The notes: generated by a model from the letters alone, not told the origin. 64,000 nt of DNA from Pyxicephalus adspersus (GCF_032062135.1 NC_092858.1:122405021-122469020); one strand, 5' to 3'. Shown: positions 11,924-25,036, counted from the first letter of the stretch. Translations and numbers: made by a program.

Positions 11924-14900
11924 TTTGCACCGCCCTATGTCAACCACTGCTTGGGGTACTTTGCAACCCTGCTATCAGTGCAGGCTTATTAGCATTTGAT
12001 TAAAGAAAATATTAATTAATTTTTGTTGTCAGATTCTACTAAAGTAAAAAAAATGTATCATAGTTGCAGGAGCTAGCGAGTTCACATCAGAACCCAAAGC
12101 AAATTGTTACTGGCATTGATTTAAACGTTAAACTGTCCTCTAGGAGCAAAATTAAAAGTGTATTTTTTTTAATTTTTAAGTATGTGCTTTATTTTTTAAA
12201 CATTTTTTCACTGTTTTTTTCAGGTGCTTTCTTTAATACATTTTGGTGACAGTACCATGATAAGGAAATTTGCCAGAAACAGAAAAACGTTAGCAAAGAC
12301 TTCAACGCAATTTGAATTTTTTTTATAAGATATGTTTTTATGAAAATACATTTCTCAGTTTCCTATTGCTGCTGACAACATCCACTTGCCATCATTTTAA
12401 ACAAATATAAACTTAATTTTAGCAAAAATAAAGAACAGAGAAACTAGGTAGCGGAGAGATCACAGTTGTATCTCCATTGATCTCACACCAACCAATGACC
12501 ACATAATTATATGAAAAGTATAAAAAAAAACAGAAGAACATTGATTACCTGAACTTATTTTACTATTGTTTTAGCGAAAGCTTGTTGGAGATTTAAACCA
12601 ACACAAAAACTGTTTTATTTAACTTAAAATGTATTTTCCGGGCTGTTCTAAACTATTCAGAAATAAAGACCATATAAAGTACAAAAAATAATAATATTAT
12701 TAAAATACCCAGCACATTTCTGGTTGAAGTCATAGTCCAATCTCAGCTTGTGACGAGAAAATTTCTAAAAAAACATCTTAACCCTCTACAAAAACAAATA
12801 TCATAGTCTGTGGTATTGTGACCTAATGTGCTTTTAGCAGCACATATGAAAAGCACCATGCAGAGAAACGACTAAAAATGTCATTATACAAAAAGATCAG
12901 TAAGTATAGTAATAAGTTTTTTTTTTAGACAGCAAATGCTGTTTCATAGTACACCTTTCATGCTGGTTAAATTAGGGCAATCACTTATTTTAAATGTATC
13001 CATGCAGTTTGACACCAACTGGTGTAAAACCTTCCTACAGATACTAAAATAAAATTTTAGGGTTGTTGGAGACTAGCATCCTATGTGCTATTCTTTAACT
13101 AAATTGGTTTGGCCACCTAGCCCTGGAAAAATCAGCAATGATCTGAAATCTATGACCTGTACATTTTTCCCTATAGTGGAATGACTGATTTCAAATAATT
13201 TAAATATCTTATAAAATCCCCTGACATACTCAAAGACATCCACAAGCTTCGTTCTGGGGGCTTTAAATCAAAGAATTGTGACAACACATGTGAAATGCAA
13301 AAAGAATAGCAGATAATTGTTAATTAAAACAGATTCCACCTGCAAGCTTCCTAGGGAGGGTCTGAATTTGATTTCTTTTTTTAAATGTGACAAATCTGCA
13401 TTTTCATTATTTAGAGTATAACAATAAATATACAATGTCGGTTTTATGTGTCGTTTATACAAGCACGCTATCTGTAGGAACTGTCCAAATTGAGATCCGA
13501 TGTTTGACTGTTCAAAAATGTTTTTAAAAATGTGTTTCGATGCTGTGTACTTTTTTGGATGTAGCTACTAGATGTGGATGTAGCTACTGAAATCTATGCA
13601 CTAAAATAAAGCAACAACCATATTTGTTAAAGAACAGTAAATAATTACCTATCACCTATTATTTATTATGATATCAAACATAACAATAAATAAATCTAAG
13701 GATATTCTATTAAAGCCAAACCCCAGAGAGAAAAAATGTTTACATTGTTATGTGCCCCTCACCATTTCGTGGTTGAAATGCTTGGTTTAGTAATGATTAA
13801 AGGAGATAGATTTACTGTACTATTCATTTCCTTTCCTTCTTGCTCATTAAAGCCGTTGATGACTTTGCTGCTTGGGCAGTAATTGCTCCTCTGTCATCCT
13901 ATTGTACACTCCAGGACCAGCTGTCCCACATACAAGATCAATTAACAAGCCAGTACTCCTCTCCATTGTTAGGTCATACACTTTAAAATTACCAAAATTA
14001 AAAAGAAACGGTCACACTCTGAAAATCTGCAATCTGGCAGGTTTTTACTGCAGAAAGAGACAAGTGATGTCCCTTCTGCAATAAAACATACCTACCTGCC
14101 TAATCACTATCTTCTTCATTAGGGCACATAGAATACCAAGGTGCTGGGTATCCCCAGGGGCCATCAGGACTGAATGAACTCCAGCACACACACTTGAGTT
14201 ATGTCGCCCCAGCAAGGCCAATTAAGATGGCCGTAGATCAGAACCAGAAAAAAAGATTGGATTAATTGTGATCAAGGGGTAATTGCATAAGGGGTATCAC
14301 CAGCATCTTTTTCCCACTTTTTCCTTGAAGGTATGGAGGGTAATTCTTCCATTAGAGACACAAATAGTAATAACATTTTATAAAGGTTGTAACCCTTCTG
14401 TTTTTAAAAAATGAGTATGTACTGTGATATGTCACCACTTTCCATTATAGGTAGCCGTAGACCTGTAGAATAACACCACTGTGATGCTGCTGGTTTCTGT
14501 TGTGATTACGGTTTTTATGAATGCTGTTAGTTTCTGGTTGCAGAAAGTAGGTTCCAGTTTTTTCTAGGATTTTCATATTATAGGATGTTGAAAATTCCTG
14601 GGATAAGCATTATATTCCCTATTAATGCCTAAATCCAGCTCCATTACATTAGATTCCATTACCTTTTGAGTAGACTTTCTATGACCTCCCAGAAAAAGCA
14701 ACCATTGCTTCTCTTCTTCTGGCATTCTACACTGTCACCTTTTCAAAAGTTCCTTTCATAGGTCCTTCAAAATTTCAGGATTGGATGACATTGCGTGTCA
14801 ACTGTGACACTGAATCCCAAATATCATGGCACAAGCATCACTGGTGGGTGTTACATGTGGTAGCAGAGTGAGCAAAGTATGTTAAACCTTTTGTTTGTAC

Positions 14901-15613
14901 TCTTAGGAGCTAGAGAGGGAGGAAGGGAGTTTCATAAAGGTTATATTACTTTACTAATGCTAGGCTTTAAAGAAAGACAATTGTGTAGTTATTGCAAAAT
15001 TTAAAAAAGAAAGTAAGTCAGTCATTGTTACTGATTTGCTGTCAACCGAGGTCACAAATACAGACAGCAAGTGTTGTCCTCTAGGTCTGTAAGCAAACAC
15101 CATCTGGACTATAAGCAATTGCATTTGATGCTGAAAAGCTACAGTAATTATTGCATTGACTCACAAATATATCTCTTTGTTGCTGTTATAGATGTCAAGC
15201 TAAGGTGATAAACATAGCTATGTGGCAACAGATGGTACCTATCTGGCTTTGTCAACAGTAAAGTTTCAGTTAACATTGCACAGCAGTTGAGTTTGTTATC
15301 TCTGTGTACAGGTGTAAAGAGGGACAATACCTCTTTGAAGGAATACATCAAGGAATTCTAAGGAATACATTTAGAATCCTAAATTCATCTCACTTTTTTG
15401 ATTGGTGGTTAGAGGCTCATTGGAACAGTATAGAGCGAACCATTAAACACAAGCTAACGGAATGATAATTATTTAAATCCCTTAAGAACCTCTACTACAT
15501 GTTCACCCTAGGTGTTAGAGGTGGTTTTAGGTTTAGTAGGTTCCAGGTAAGGAGAAGAGCAACATAAATCATTATAGGAAGGTGAAACTACTAAACATAT
15601 TTTAGGAAAATTA
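11924..15613. other. Mostly unannotated AT-rich DNA
   Basis: Several kilobases with no exon that I can support, apart from the R2 repeat at about 14040-14240. Short frames such as 13268-13462 and 15148-15351 lack recognisable motifs. Confidence 0.45.
14040..14240. repeat. Dispersed repeat R2, copy 1
   Basis: Contains TTTTTACTGCAGAAAG then CCCTTCTGCAATAAAACATA and TACCTGCC, matching in order the repeat at 53820-53990. It ends with a GCCAATTAAGATGGCC stretch that resembles, inverted, the GGCCATCTTGATTGGCC words near 53950. The GCAGAAAG/CTTCTGC pair gives a small foldback. Confidence 0.5.
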
Positions 15614-15904
15614 CACTGGGTAATGTATTTTTTTTAGTTAGATCTTACACTTGTTTTTTACAAATTTTTGGGTGGTAAATCCAGAAATGACCCCAGTTTT
15701 TGCTATCATATCCAGTTTTTATGCAGATTTTATACATTTTTGTCAAAAAACATACAAATTTTACATACAATGAAAAAATAATGAAATGATAACTTGAATT
15801 TACTGTTTATTTAAATTTCTTTTGTTCATACAAAGGATTTATTGTTACTCTATGACATTTTTTTTTTACTGTAAAACATTTGAAAATTAATCGGGTAAGT
15901 GGTT

Positions 15905-18269
15905 AAGGTGAAAATGTATGATTATAGCTTTTCCTGGAGTGTTCAGTGTTAGGATAATCCCACCGGATGCTCCAACAGTAGTCAGCCATCATATGTACAT
16001 CCCATCTACCCATCCCACCTTCCATAACCTTCATATCTTGGTGGAATCGTTCACCTTGCTCATCACTGACTGCACCAAAGTTTTCCAGGAAGTTAGAAAG
16101 ATGGCTATGCAGAAAATGCACCTTGATGCTCATATTGCAACCAAGCATTTTGTAGCTCTCCAAGAGTTTCTGGAGAATTTCTGTGTAATTACTTGCTTGT
16201 GTGATTTCCAAGAAAGTCATTGACAATGGCTTTGAAAGATAACCAAGCATTCTTTTTGACTTCTGACTTTTTGATTTCCTGATGAAATGTTCCTCTTTGA
16301 TGAGCTGCCGAATCTATGGACTATCAAACACACTGGCCTTTTTTCAAATGACAGGCTAGGAAATGCAAAAATGAGGTACTTGAAATACTCCCCTTCAGTT
16401 GGCAAAGCTTTAACAAACTGCTTCATCAGACCCAGTTTCATGTGCATACGCGGGAATATATTATTCTTTCTATCAACAAGTGGCTCATGTAGAATGTTTA
16501 TGTAAGCTGTGTACCGGGGGCTTTCTAGGATACAGCGAAGTCACAAACAAGGAAAAGCAGCCCACTGACACCAATTTATATATAACAGGAAGTACTTTAC
16601 TGTATACTATCACAATAAACAAAATTCCAAACAATAACCCAAAGAAAACACATTAAATACATTCACCCCAGAGGTCAGCACAGCGTCCTTTTTCAAGATT
16701 GGTTATTATGACCTGCCACATACATGGACCCTAACTTACTAACTATTGCAGGTATAATCTCAGTCTCTGGTATTTCAGGCGCCAATCCTATAATGCGGTG
16801 CGTGCACGATTTTACTGACCCGGGTCTTGTTCTGGATCCATCAATGTCTTTAAACTGAAAAACAGCAACAAGTCTCTTCAGCAAACATGAGGTCCTGCAG
16901 GACAGACAGCGCTCCGTTCCTCAGCTTCTCTCAGCCTTTCTGGACAACAATCCTCTTTCCTCTGGACAGGATCTACCTTGGATGGTTGTCAGCTTCACTC
17001 AGCCACAGCTTCTGAGTCTCTAGGAACACGCTGACCCTTGGATGCGAATGGATTCTCTTTTACACACACAGTCCTTGCAAGATGTCTGCTCTCCTCCTTC
17101 CTGTTTCCTCTCCAGCACAACCACACTTCCTATCAATATGAAAACTGGCAACCTATTTAGCTGTGTTAAGAAACAGCGACATCTTGTGGTTGAAATGCAA
17201 AACGTCAGTAGTCCTATATTTTATTACAAACATTAAACACATGTGCTGTTTTCTCAATCTCACATTTAGATCACCTGGTTTTAGGGCAGATCTTGGAGGC
17301 CAATTCTTTTCTACTCAATGCCTCTCATGAGCTCGGCTGTCCCACATGCACAGATAACAGGGATATTTGGTCTATCCGCTTTGCTGACCAAGAGGGAAGC
17401 ATACCATTTTAAGGTCAACACAGATCACCCAATTGTGTTGGTAACATTGCAACAACTCAATGACTCTCTTTATATCTGCATATTCTTTACAAAGAGAAAC
17501 TGAATGGCCAATTGGGACTGAACAAAATATATTGCCATTGTGAAGGAGGACACTTTAAGCTCTGCTTTGAGCTACCGTAGAATAGTTGCCTTTTAGTTGA
17601 GTTATAGATTGGAATTCCCAATTCCTCTTTTAAACCAGATATGTTATGGCAATACACAAAGCCACTATCAGTTCTAAAGTACTGCAGAAATGCAATTTCT
17701 CTGGTTTGAAAGTACGATGCCTTAGTTCTTTTTTCAAGTAAGTTTTTCTCACGCACTTTTGATCCCAGGAGTTCTGAAGCCTTCTTTGATAGTCCCAAAT
17801 CACTCAACTCATGCTCATCAAATTTCCTACAAACAGAGTCCTCTCAATTTCAAACTCTTTATCATTGTTGTCACCTAGTTAATCACCAAAATCATGTTCA
17901 TCAAATTTCATCTGAATGAGCTACTGGGTGTATAGCCGATGGCAGACTAGGATACTAGGATACATTTATTTTTCTTGTTATATCCTGAAGTTTTCACTAA
18001 AGAAAAGTAACAGTCACTGAAATGATCCCCTGGCTCTCACCAAACCATAGGTATACCAAATGGCATTCTATCACGTGTTCCCTCAACACACTGTTTGCAC
18101 ACATTATGGGGACAAAGACTTATCTAACTCTGAAATATGCCAAATATGCTTGCTCTACAAATGTGCTGATGTTCACCTTTTGACTGGGAATGGTGAAACT
18201 GCCACAGATATAACAAAATGAATCAGGGTTGTTTAGGCACTTACCACGAGAAACAGCAGAGCCAGACAT
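15905..18269 (-). pseudogene. Decayed transposon protein with 'GERFHQD' motif, interrupted by an LTR
   Basis: Read on the minus strand, pieces in successive frames form one protein of roughly 500 residues. It starts at an ATG (18267-18269) that directly follows a TTTCCTTTCTTTCAG tract resembling a splice acceptor. Order: a CYICG motif (about 18205), a second cysteine pair VCKQCVE (about 18100), a degraded CYF site (about 17990), the piece 17807-17487 (LGLSKKASELL...), then a VDLK and GQQSG region with an in-frame stop at 17372-17374 just before a KYPCYLC motif, the piece 16447-16217 (KLGLMKQFVKAL), and the C-terminal piece 16250-15903 with AVSDEQGERFHQD at about 16035-16076 and MMADYCW. Stops also lie near the N-terminus. 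I associate these motifs with an animal-wide, mostly unnamed repeat protein. A DDE transposase role is inference. The 764-bp LTR lies between the GQQSG region and the KLGLMK piece. Not functional. Confidence 0.75.
16501..17264 (-). mobile_element. Solo LTR inserted in the transposon gene
   Basis: This 764-bp block reads TGTAAGCTGTG...AATCTCACA on the plus strand, or TGTGAGATT...CTTACA on the minus strand. It is flanked by the 4-bp repeat TTTA (16497-16500 and 17265-17268). Taking out the block and one repeat copy keeps the host gene in the same reading frame across the junction, which supports both ends independently. On the minus strand a TATATATAAAT box lies near 16575, about 75 bases before the end, so minus orientation is favoured but not proved. 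No internal retroelement region is attached. Confidence 0.85.
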
Positions 18270-18485
18270 GATCTGAAAGAAAGGAAATATGTGTGTAAGT
18301 AGAAAAATACATTTTGCTTATTCACTACGTAGAGCAGCACACAAATACACGCTACAGAAGTTGCATTATTATAAGTGGTAGAGAAAAAAACCTGACGTCA
18401 TAGAAGAAAACTAACTGTACTTTCAAAATCAGCATACCTATTTTAGTGTAAAAAAGTCAACAAAAAAATTTGTTGAAAATTGTTC

Positions 18486-19279
18486 CCCAAAGGTATTTAT
18501 GTCCTCAAATAATGGCAGAAAGAGTAAAGTCTAGACCACCCAAAACCTTAAACCTAGAGTTCATCCATAGATTTCTAGGGGCATCTTGAACTATGGCCTA
18601 TTGATGGCATATTTTGGTAACAATGTAATTTGCCAAACAACCAGCAGCATACCACCAATGATCTTTCTAGTTGTAAGAAAGCATTTTCCCCATTAGCTAC
18701 CAATATAAAGTAAATGTTACTACTATGAGTAGTTTACTATTAGTAAAGAGGAAATAAATTAGTTTAGTAGTTCTATTTCTATTATTTTAGACCTGTAAAG
18801 TATTTCAAGAGTTTCCTTACGTGCAAATGATGAGAAAGGATGGTCTAGACAGTGTGGTATCTTGAAAAGTATAGAACTCTGAGTGCGGTTACTGCTTTGT
18901 TATAATGTCAGGCACAAGCAGAGCACTTGGAAGCAGTACCCACCCCCTAGTAGTGTGTAATAACTATTGCATTTCAAGGACAAAAGGCATTAGTGTTATT
19001 CCTAAAACTTTTGAAGAAAGTGGCATTCTGGTGTGGACAGCAGGAACAGCTTTCCTAAACAACTGAATAGCTTTAGCAGTTTTTGGTCCCCTAAAACATT
19101 CTCATTATTGGGATGCTAAGAATCCAAACTGAAAAAAGGCCCAGCAATTCATATATCAACTTACTTTACACTTACAGTCAGGTTTTGTTGTAGTTACCAA
19201 ACATATTGACACCCATAAAACACTTGGAAGTTCATACATTCTCCGCCTGAATATGCTTCCAAATAGATGAATTTATTAC
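18486..19279. other. Unannotated DNA
   Basis: About 0.8 kb between two elements. I see no exon, inverted termini or array. Confidence 0.5.
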
Positions 19280-19281
19280 TA

Positions 19282-20187
19282 CCCTGTTTCCCCGATTATA
19301 AGGCACTCTCTTATATTTTTTGAAATGCCAAAATATGCNNNNNNNNNNNNNNNNNNNNNNNNNNNNNNNNNNNNNNNNNNNNNNNNNNNNNNNNNNNNNN
19401 NNNNNNNNNNNNNNNNNNNNNNNNNNNNNNNNNNNNNNNNNNNNNNNNNNNNNNNNNNNNNNNNNNNNNNNNNNNNNNNNNNNNNNNNNNNNNNNNNNNN
19501 NNNNNNNNNNNNNNNNNNNNNNNNNNNNNNNNNNNNNNNNNNNNNNNNNNNNNNNNNNNNNNNNNNNNNNNNNNNNNNNNNNNNNNNNNNNNNNNNNNNN
19601 NNNNNNNNNNNNNNNNNNNNNNNNNNNNNNNNNNNNNNNNNNNNNNNNNNNNNNNNNNNNNNNNNNNNNNNNNNNNNNNNNNNNNNNNNNNNNNNNNNNN
19701 NNNNNNNNNNNNNNNNNNNNNNNNNNNNNNNNNNNNNNNNNNNNNNNNNNNNNNNNNNNNNNNNNNNNNNNNNNNNNNNNNNNNNNNNNNNNNNNNNNNN
19801 NNNNNNNNNNNNNNNNNNNNNNNNNNNNNNNNNNNNNNNNNNNNNNNNNNNNNNNNNNNNNNNNNNNNNNNNNNNNNNNNNNNNNNNNNNNNNNNNNNNN
19901 NNNNNNNNNNNNNNNNNNNNNNNNNNNNNNNNNNNNNNNNNNNNNNNNNNNNNNNNNNNNNNNNNNNNNNNNNNNNNNNNNNNNNNNNNNNNNNNNNNNN
20001 NNNNNNNNNNNNNNNNNNNNNNNNNNNNNNNNNNNNNNNNNNNNNNNNNNNNNNCATAAAGGACACACACGCAGGATCAGATATCTGGAGCTGTCTTATA
20101 AACGGGTGAGTGTCTTATTTTAATTATTTTTTTAAAAATCGGGGGTGGCTTACTTAATGGGGATGTCCTAAAATCGGGGAAACACGG
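19282..20187. mobile_element. TA-flanked inverted-repeat element, 'TTTCCCCGA' family, copy 1 (contains gap)
   Basis: The left end CCCTGTTTCCCCGATTATAAG and the right end ATCGGGGAAACACGG are inverted copies. Each is bordered by TA (19280-19281 and 20188-20189). The TA duplication suits Tc1/mariner-type DNA transposons, though the superfamily is not certain. Next to each end lie TAAGGCACTCTCTTATA and related TCTTATA words typical of this family. The centre is missing (gap 19339-20054), so the presence of coding sequence cannot be judged. Confidence 0.75.
19339..20054. other. Assembly gap (716 N)
   Basis: Run of N wholly inside the inverted-repeat element at 19282-20187. Confidence 0.99.
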
Positions 20188-20189
20188 TA

Positions 20190-23100
20190 TGCATCCTTGT
20201 GCCTGTTTAACTATTTCTGCACCACATACCTGATTTGAGTCAGAATCAGAAACTCAGATTTTCTGTTCTCATACAGGACTATGTTTTATTGTAAAAAAAA
20301 GTTCCAAGACACAAATGTAGTATATGGCATATCTTAACCATTTCATATTTTTACAGGACTAAGTAAACTGGACAGTGTGGTCTAACTCTAGTGCCTATTG
20401 GGACTATACTGGACATTTTATTGATGCCACAAGCAATCCCTATGATATATCTATAATTATATGTGATATAATTACTTTGACTGCTACAAGGCATGTGACA
20501 TTCCCCCCTGACAGCGGTAGATACTGAACATATGTTAGATGCCTGGTGGAAAATTTAATAGTAGTCTCCCATGGTGCTAGAGCATTGATTATTATATGTG
20601 CCATTTATTTATTGTGCTATGGCTTTTGAGATAACATATATTAAAAATATTTCTGTACAACTTAAATAACTCTGTTTCTTGTCGCTGACCTAGCAACAAA
20701 CACACTTCACAAATCCACTTCCATAGCTTGGAAAATGACTATTAAATACAAGGTCCGTACTTTCACATTGACCCATTCTCTGAGGTCACTTCCGCTTGGT
20801 GGAAAGCAAGCTTTTTCTGTGTGTCAAAGCCAGGACTGTTGTCCACTATACCAGAGGTCCTGAGTAACGGGACAGGCTCTTGCGCTTTTCTTTTAATTGA
20901 TTTTGTGATTTATTGATTTTGTGTATTTATACATATTTAAAATGGCATTATAATACATTTTCCATAATTACAATAGGTAGCTCCCACATAAACTTTTTTT
21001 TTTCTTAGCAAACACAATTAGAGTGATTGCTAGGAAGGGTCATTTTCTGGGCCATTAGATTGGGTGTTCACAGCTTCATTGTGATGTTACTTGCTAGTTT
21101 TTGGAGTTACCCTATATCACACTCTGCTTAACTCATATCAAAGGTAGCACAAACCTGAGCCTGATCCCTATCTTATTACTGTCCAGTGAAATTAGACTTC
21201 GTTGTGCCTCTGTTCCATAACTGAGAAAGTGAAAAGTCTTTTTTTCATAATGCCTTTCCTCCAGTTTAACATAGCACATTCTGCTAAACTAATTGAATGT
21301 GGTCTAATTATACCACCCCAGGAGATTGCTGTGAATGTTTTTAGGTATGACAGTTTCCTAGGACTAAAAGCTCAGTAGACATCTTGCAGTTTTGCTTTGC
21401 GAGTACATTCTGCACGTACAAAGAGCATTTTAAATCAGAAGTTCACATACAGCAGCATCTTGCAAACAACTCTTTCTTTCTGGCTAAAAGCAGCTGGTCT
21501 GCGCTACTGAAGTTTAACACAAAATTTAACCTTTTGCTTAACTCTAAATTGTGTTATATTCGTAAGTTCAATGTTCCAAAAATTGTATTCAGCTCTTTTG
21601 GAATGGTAAAAGGTTTGATGTATAAATACATTACTTTTTTTTCATGACATTTGAGTCTACATTCTAGTGTATATTTTATTGTGAGGTAATGTAATAAACT
21701 AAGAAATTCTTCTGTGCTTAACTTGGAACTGTAAATGTACCTTGGGACAGCCACATCATATTTAGTAGTACTACTTAGTGATTGTGCCTTGTTAATCCAC
21801 TTATTAGTGCAACCCCACTAGATTATCTTTATGAGCCACATGGGAAAGCTCAAAAGTAGAACATTTTTTAGAAGCACAAGTTTATTTACTAGGTGTCTGG
21901 CAGGTTGGCACTTGCTTTTGCAATGTTGGTACTGCCACTACAATCAGCTCTGGTGCTTTTTTGACATTTTTCCTTTTTGGTCACTGGTCTGGGACTGATG
22001 ATGTAACTTTTACACATGCATGCTGGAGTTACAGCATCATTTTTTCTACCCAAAATAGTATTGTGTTTTACTAATGGGAATCTACCCTAACAATTTATGT
22101 TTAGTCAAAATTTTACCCACAAGCTTACTTTAAGCTGCACACGTCTGCTTCATTTTACATATTATTGCAATTGAATTGGAAGTTATAATATCCTCGTTAT
22201 AGTCACATATAAAATGAGCATCACATTCCAGTATATTACTATCTACATATACAGATTAGATCATTGTTTCCCAAACTTTCCAAATCCTTATTATTTTACC
22301 AAAATTAAATATATTATGAAATAGTTTTAGCTGCTATTAAACCAAACTTGGGGCTTTAGCAATTCTAGTAATTGGTCCCTGGCTAAGAATTCAAAAGTTT
22401 TATATCTAAAAAGATCAATATTTTAAAAATATATATATTTATTACTTCTCCTAAAATAGGAACACTGCTGTCTCAGCAGATATCTCTGTGTACCTGTCTA
22501 TGTATTGCATTAGCACATTCTGCCAGGCTTTTGCATGATCTCCCCTATTTTTTAAAGTTTCTTAGCTCATAACCTCGCATAGATTTCTAGGTCAGCCCCG
22601 TAGTCCTTCTGTGTACCTGAGGAAGATACGCTTCACTTGCTGTAGCATACAAGTTATTGTCTTGATACAGCTATGAATTATTCATCCGTGCCTTATCTCG
22701 TGGAATATTGTGTGTTACAAATAAACATGCACTTGCTGCTCCAGTAACCTCATGTAAAATCTTCCCTCAAGATAACCCAGTAAAATTCAAAGCAAATACA
22801 ATACAATAAGACACAAAATCAACACCACTAACAAAAAAGATCCATGTAACAAGGCAGCAGTATTTTCGTGTTTGCTTGAAGATTAACTGGTGGTGGGGGG
22901 AGAACGTGATGGGTGTCTCAGCTAAGTTTTGATCTTGGCATTTGGCAAGTTAACAAAGAAGCGCTTCAATTTTTTTTTTTTCCCCCAAAAAGGCTTTTCT
23001 CCATCTCATTCAAGGCCCTAAATCTCTAAACAACAAAACACCCTCTAGAGCTAAAAATTCATAAGACAAAACGCCTGGAGTATCTGGTATATCAGCTTCT

Positions 23101-23473
23101 CCACTCTGCAGTGATTTCATTGTTTACTGCTGGATGTTGTAATGTTGAAACCAATCATTTTTTAATTTCTAAATGACATCCATTGTTACGGTCCAAGGGT
23201 CCTTATCCTTCCCACTCATAACCACAAGTATTAAATGTTTTGAATCTGTACGTGCTCTATATCTAGTATTAAATTTAAACATGAGTACAGACATATGACA
23301 GCAGGGGGTATGGGTTAACAATGCAGATACTGTTCTTGCGATAAGACTGAGAAAATGCATTAGAATCTGTTAGTTTGTATTAATCTGATCCTAATGGTTT
23401 ACATGCCAGCAGGAAGATATGTATTTGGATTCTACACCACCTGTTACCACCTGTGTGACTGCTCTTTTATGTG

Positions 23474-23477
<4 letters not shown>
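20190..23477. other. Unannotated AT-rich DNA
   Basis: More than 3 kb without a definable element. Weak hints of old repeat sequence occur near 20770-21110 and 22600-22740 (a CCTGAGGAAG word like the one in the repeat near 55680), but no boundaries can be placed. No supported exon. Confidence 0.4.

Positions 23478-23505
<28 letters not shown>
23478..23505. repeat. (TA)n microsatellite
   Basis: Fourteen uninterrupted TA units following a short GTATG tract. Confidence 0.95.
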
Positions 23506-24159
23506 CGCTCTCAATAATCCCATATCTGTAAAAATGTAAGATATTTGAATTATAGTGCTGTCATTTGTATTTTTGAAAGAATTATATAATTTGTCACATT
23601 GTGCAAGTGTTCCATGACAGATTCATAACAGTAAATACTATACTATTACATAAAAGCACAAAAACCCCCACCCACGTGCCTCTCCAGGAGCTTTGTTATC
23701 TGCTGTCAATCAAAGACCCACGTTCTGTCTCACAGTTTGTCAAAAGAAAAAAAAATAATTATAGTAAGCATATTGTGTAACATAGGTCAAGGAAAATGAA
23801 AACAGACACATATGGGGAGCCAGGTATAATTCACAGCATTATTCACGACAGACAAGACATCATACCCTACTACTTACAGCTTCTCAGACAGTGATATGCT
23901 TACCCCTTGGGGATAACTCTTAGAGCCTCAAGTATTTTTCAAATAATAATTTTAATACATAGCAACCAGAATTATGTTATGTAAACTCCCACTAGCGGAG
24001 ACATGGCAGATATTTTATATCACAACAAGCTGTCTTTTTGAGATCTCCATTACACTGTACAACATATTGCATCACACACTGACATCCACGTATACCATGT
24101 GGCACTAGACCACAATGGACTAAGCCTGGAGTCAATCAAGAGAGGCTTTGTAAGCAAAT

Positions 24160-24480
24160 AGTACTTGCCAAGTACTCATTTCACAGTAACCTGCACTGGT
24201 GAGAGTGAAGGGGAAGATATCTGGGGGTTCTATTTTAAAAGGGACTTCCAGATTTCAATGAACTCATTGTCAACTCAGGGGTCACACTGTGGGGATGAGG
24301 CCCCTTCCGATAAAAATGGTTCTTTTCTAGGGTCATTGGCAGGGCAGATGGTGGTCTGGTTTTGCCTTTATGATAGGCAGGCTCTCTACAAGATAAAAAT
24401 GGAGTCACCTCATTTTTTTAAAACACATTTATTAGCCTTGGGATGGGTTGGGGATGGCTGTGGCTGTGGATAGATAAAAA
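24160..24480. repeat. Probable dispersed frog repeat
   Basis: The GC-richer segment contains TTCTATTTTAAAAGGGACTT, CCAGATTTC and GTGGGGATGAGGCCCC. In my recollection these words occur in this order in a high-copy ranid repeat. No second copy is present in the window, so the call is tentative. The 102-residue frame here is not gene-like. Confidence 0.35.
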
Positions 24481-24817
24481 AGTTCCTCTAAAAATGACGA
24501 AGTGGGAGCCTTTATTATGGCAAAAAAACTTTCCCCTCATCCCACAAACGTTACCCCAGTGTTGTGGTCTATGTAGACAGGAAGCCATATTGTAGGTGTG
24601 CTAACAATAAGTTAATAAGATTAACAAGAAGTGTTGATAAAGAAAGAGTATATTTAAGTATAGAACAAGTATTGAGGTATAGAGTGTAGCCTAAAGTCTA
24701 GTTATGTAGATAACGTTATGCATTACCCAATGCAAGGTTTGTAAACACACTTGTACAAAAAAATAACTGTTTAGTTAGTAATTAGTACAATCCTTTTTTG
24801 CAAATTTAATTTAGCCA

Positions 24818-25036
24818 NNNNNNNNNNNNNNNNNNNNNNNNNNNNNNNNNNNNNNNNNNNNNNNNNNNNNNNNNNNNNNNNNNNNNNNNNNNNNNNNNNN
24901 NNNNNNNNNNNNNNNNNNNNNNNNNNNNNNNNNNNNNNNNNNNNNNNNNNNNNNNNNNNNNNNNNNNNNNNNNNNNNNNNNNNNNNNNNNNNNNNNNNNN
25001 NNNNNNNNNNNNNNNNNNNNNNNNNNNNNNNNNNNN
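24818..25036. other. Assembly gap (219 N)
   Basis: Run of N in otherwise AT-rich sequence. The flanks show no inverted element ends, unlike the other gaps. Confidence 0.99.

Larger units (their letters stand above)
15614..18482 (-). mobile_element. Full-length relic of a CACTG-ended DNA transposon (CMC/EnSpm-like)
   Basis: The left end reads CACTGGGTAATGT, preceded by TTA (15611-15613). The right end, reversed, reads CAATTTTCAACAAA, followed on the plus strand by TTC (18483-18485), a plausible 3-bp duplication with one mismatch. Subterminal inverted sequence includes AATCCAGAAATGAC at the left and a diverged counterpart at about 18420-18447. The related copy at 33496-34824 has better-preserved CACAG/CACTG ends between perfect TTA repeats. 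CAC-type termini with a 3-bp duplication suggest the CACTA/EnSpm (CMC) group; this is inference. Without the 764-bp LTR inserted in it, the element is about 2.1 kb. It carries one decayed gene on the minus strand. Confidence 0.7.

Noticed and set aside
19232..20123. Several long frames on both strands
   Set aside because: They cross the 716-base gap; the readable parts are transposon ends.
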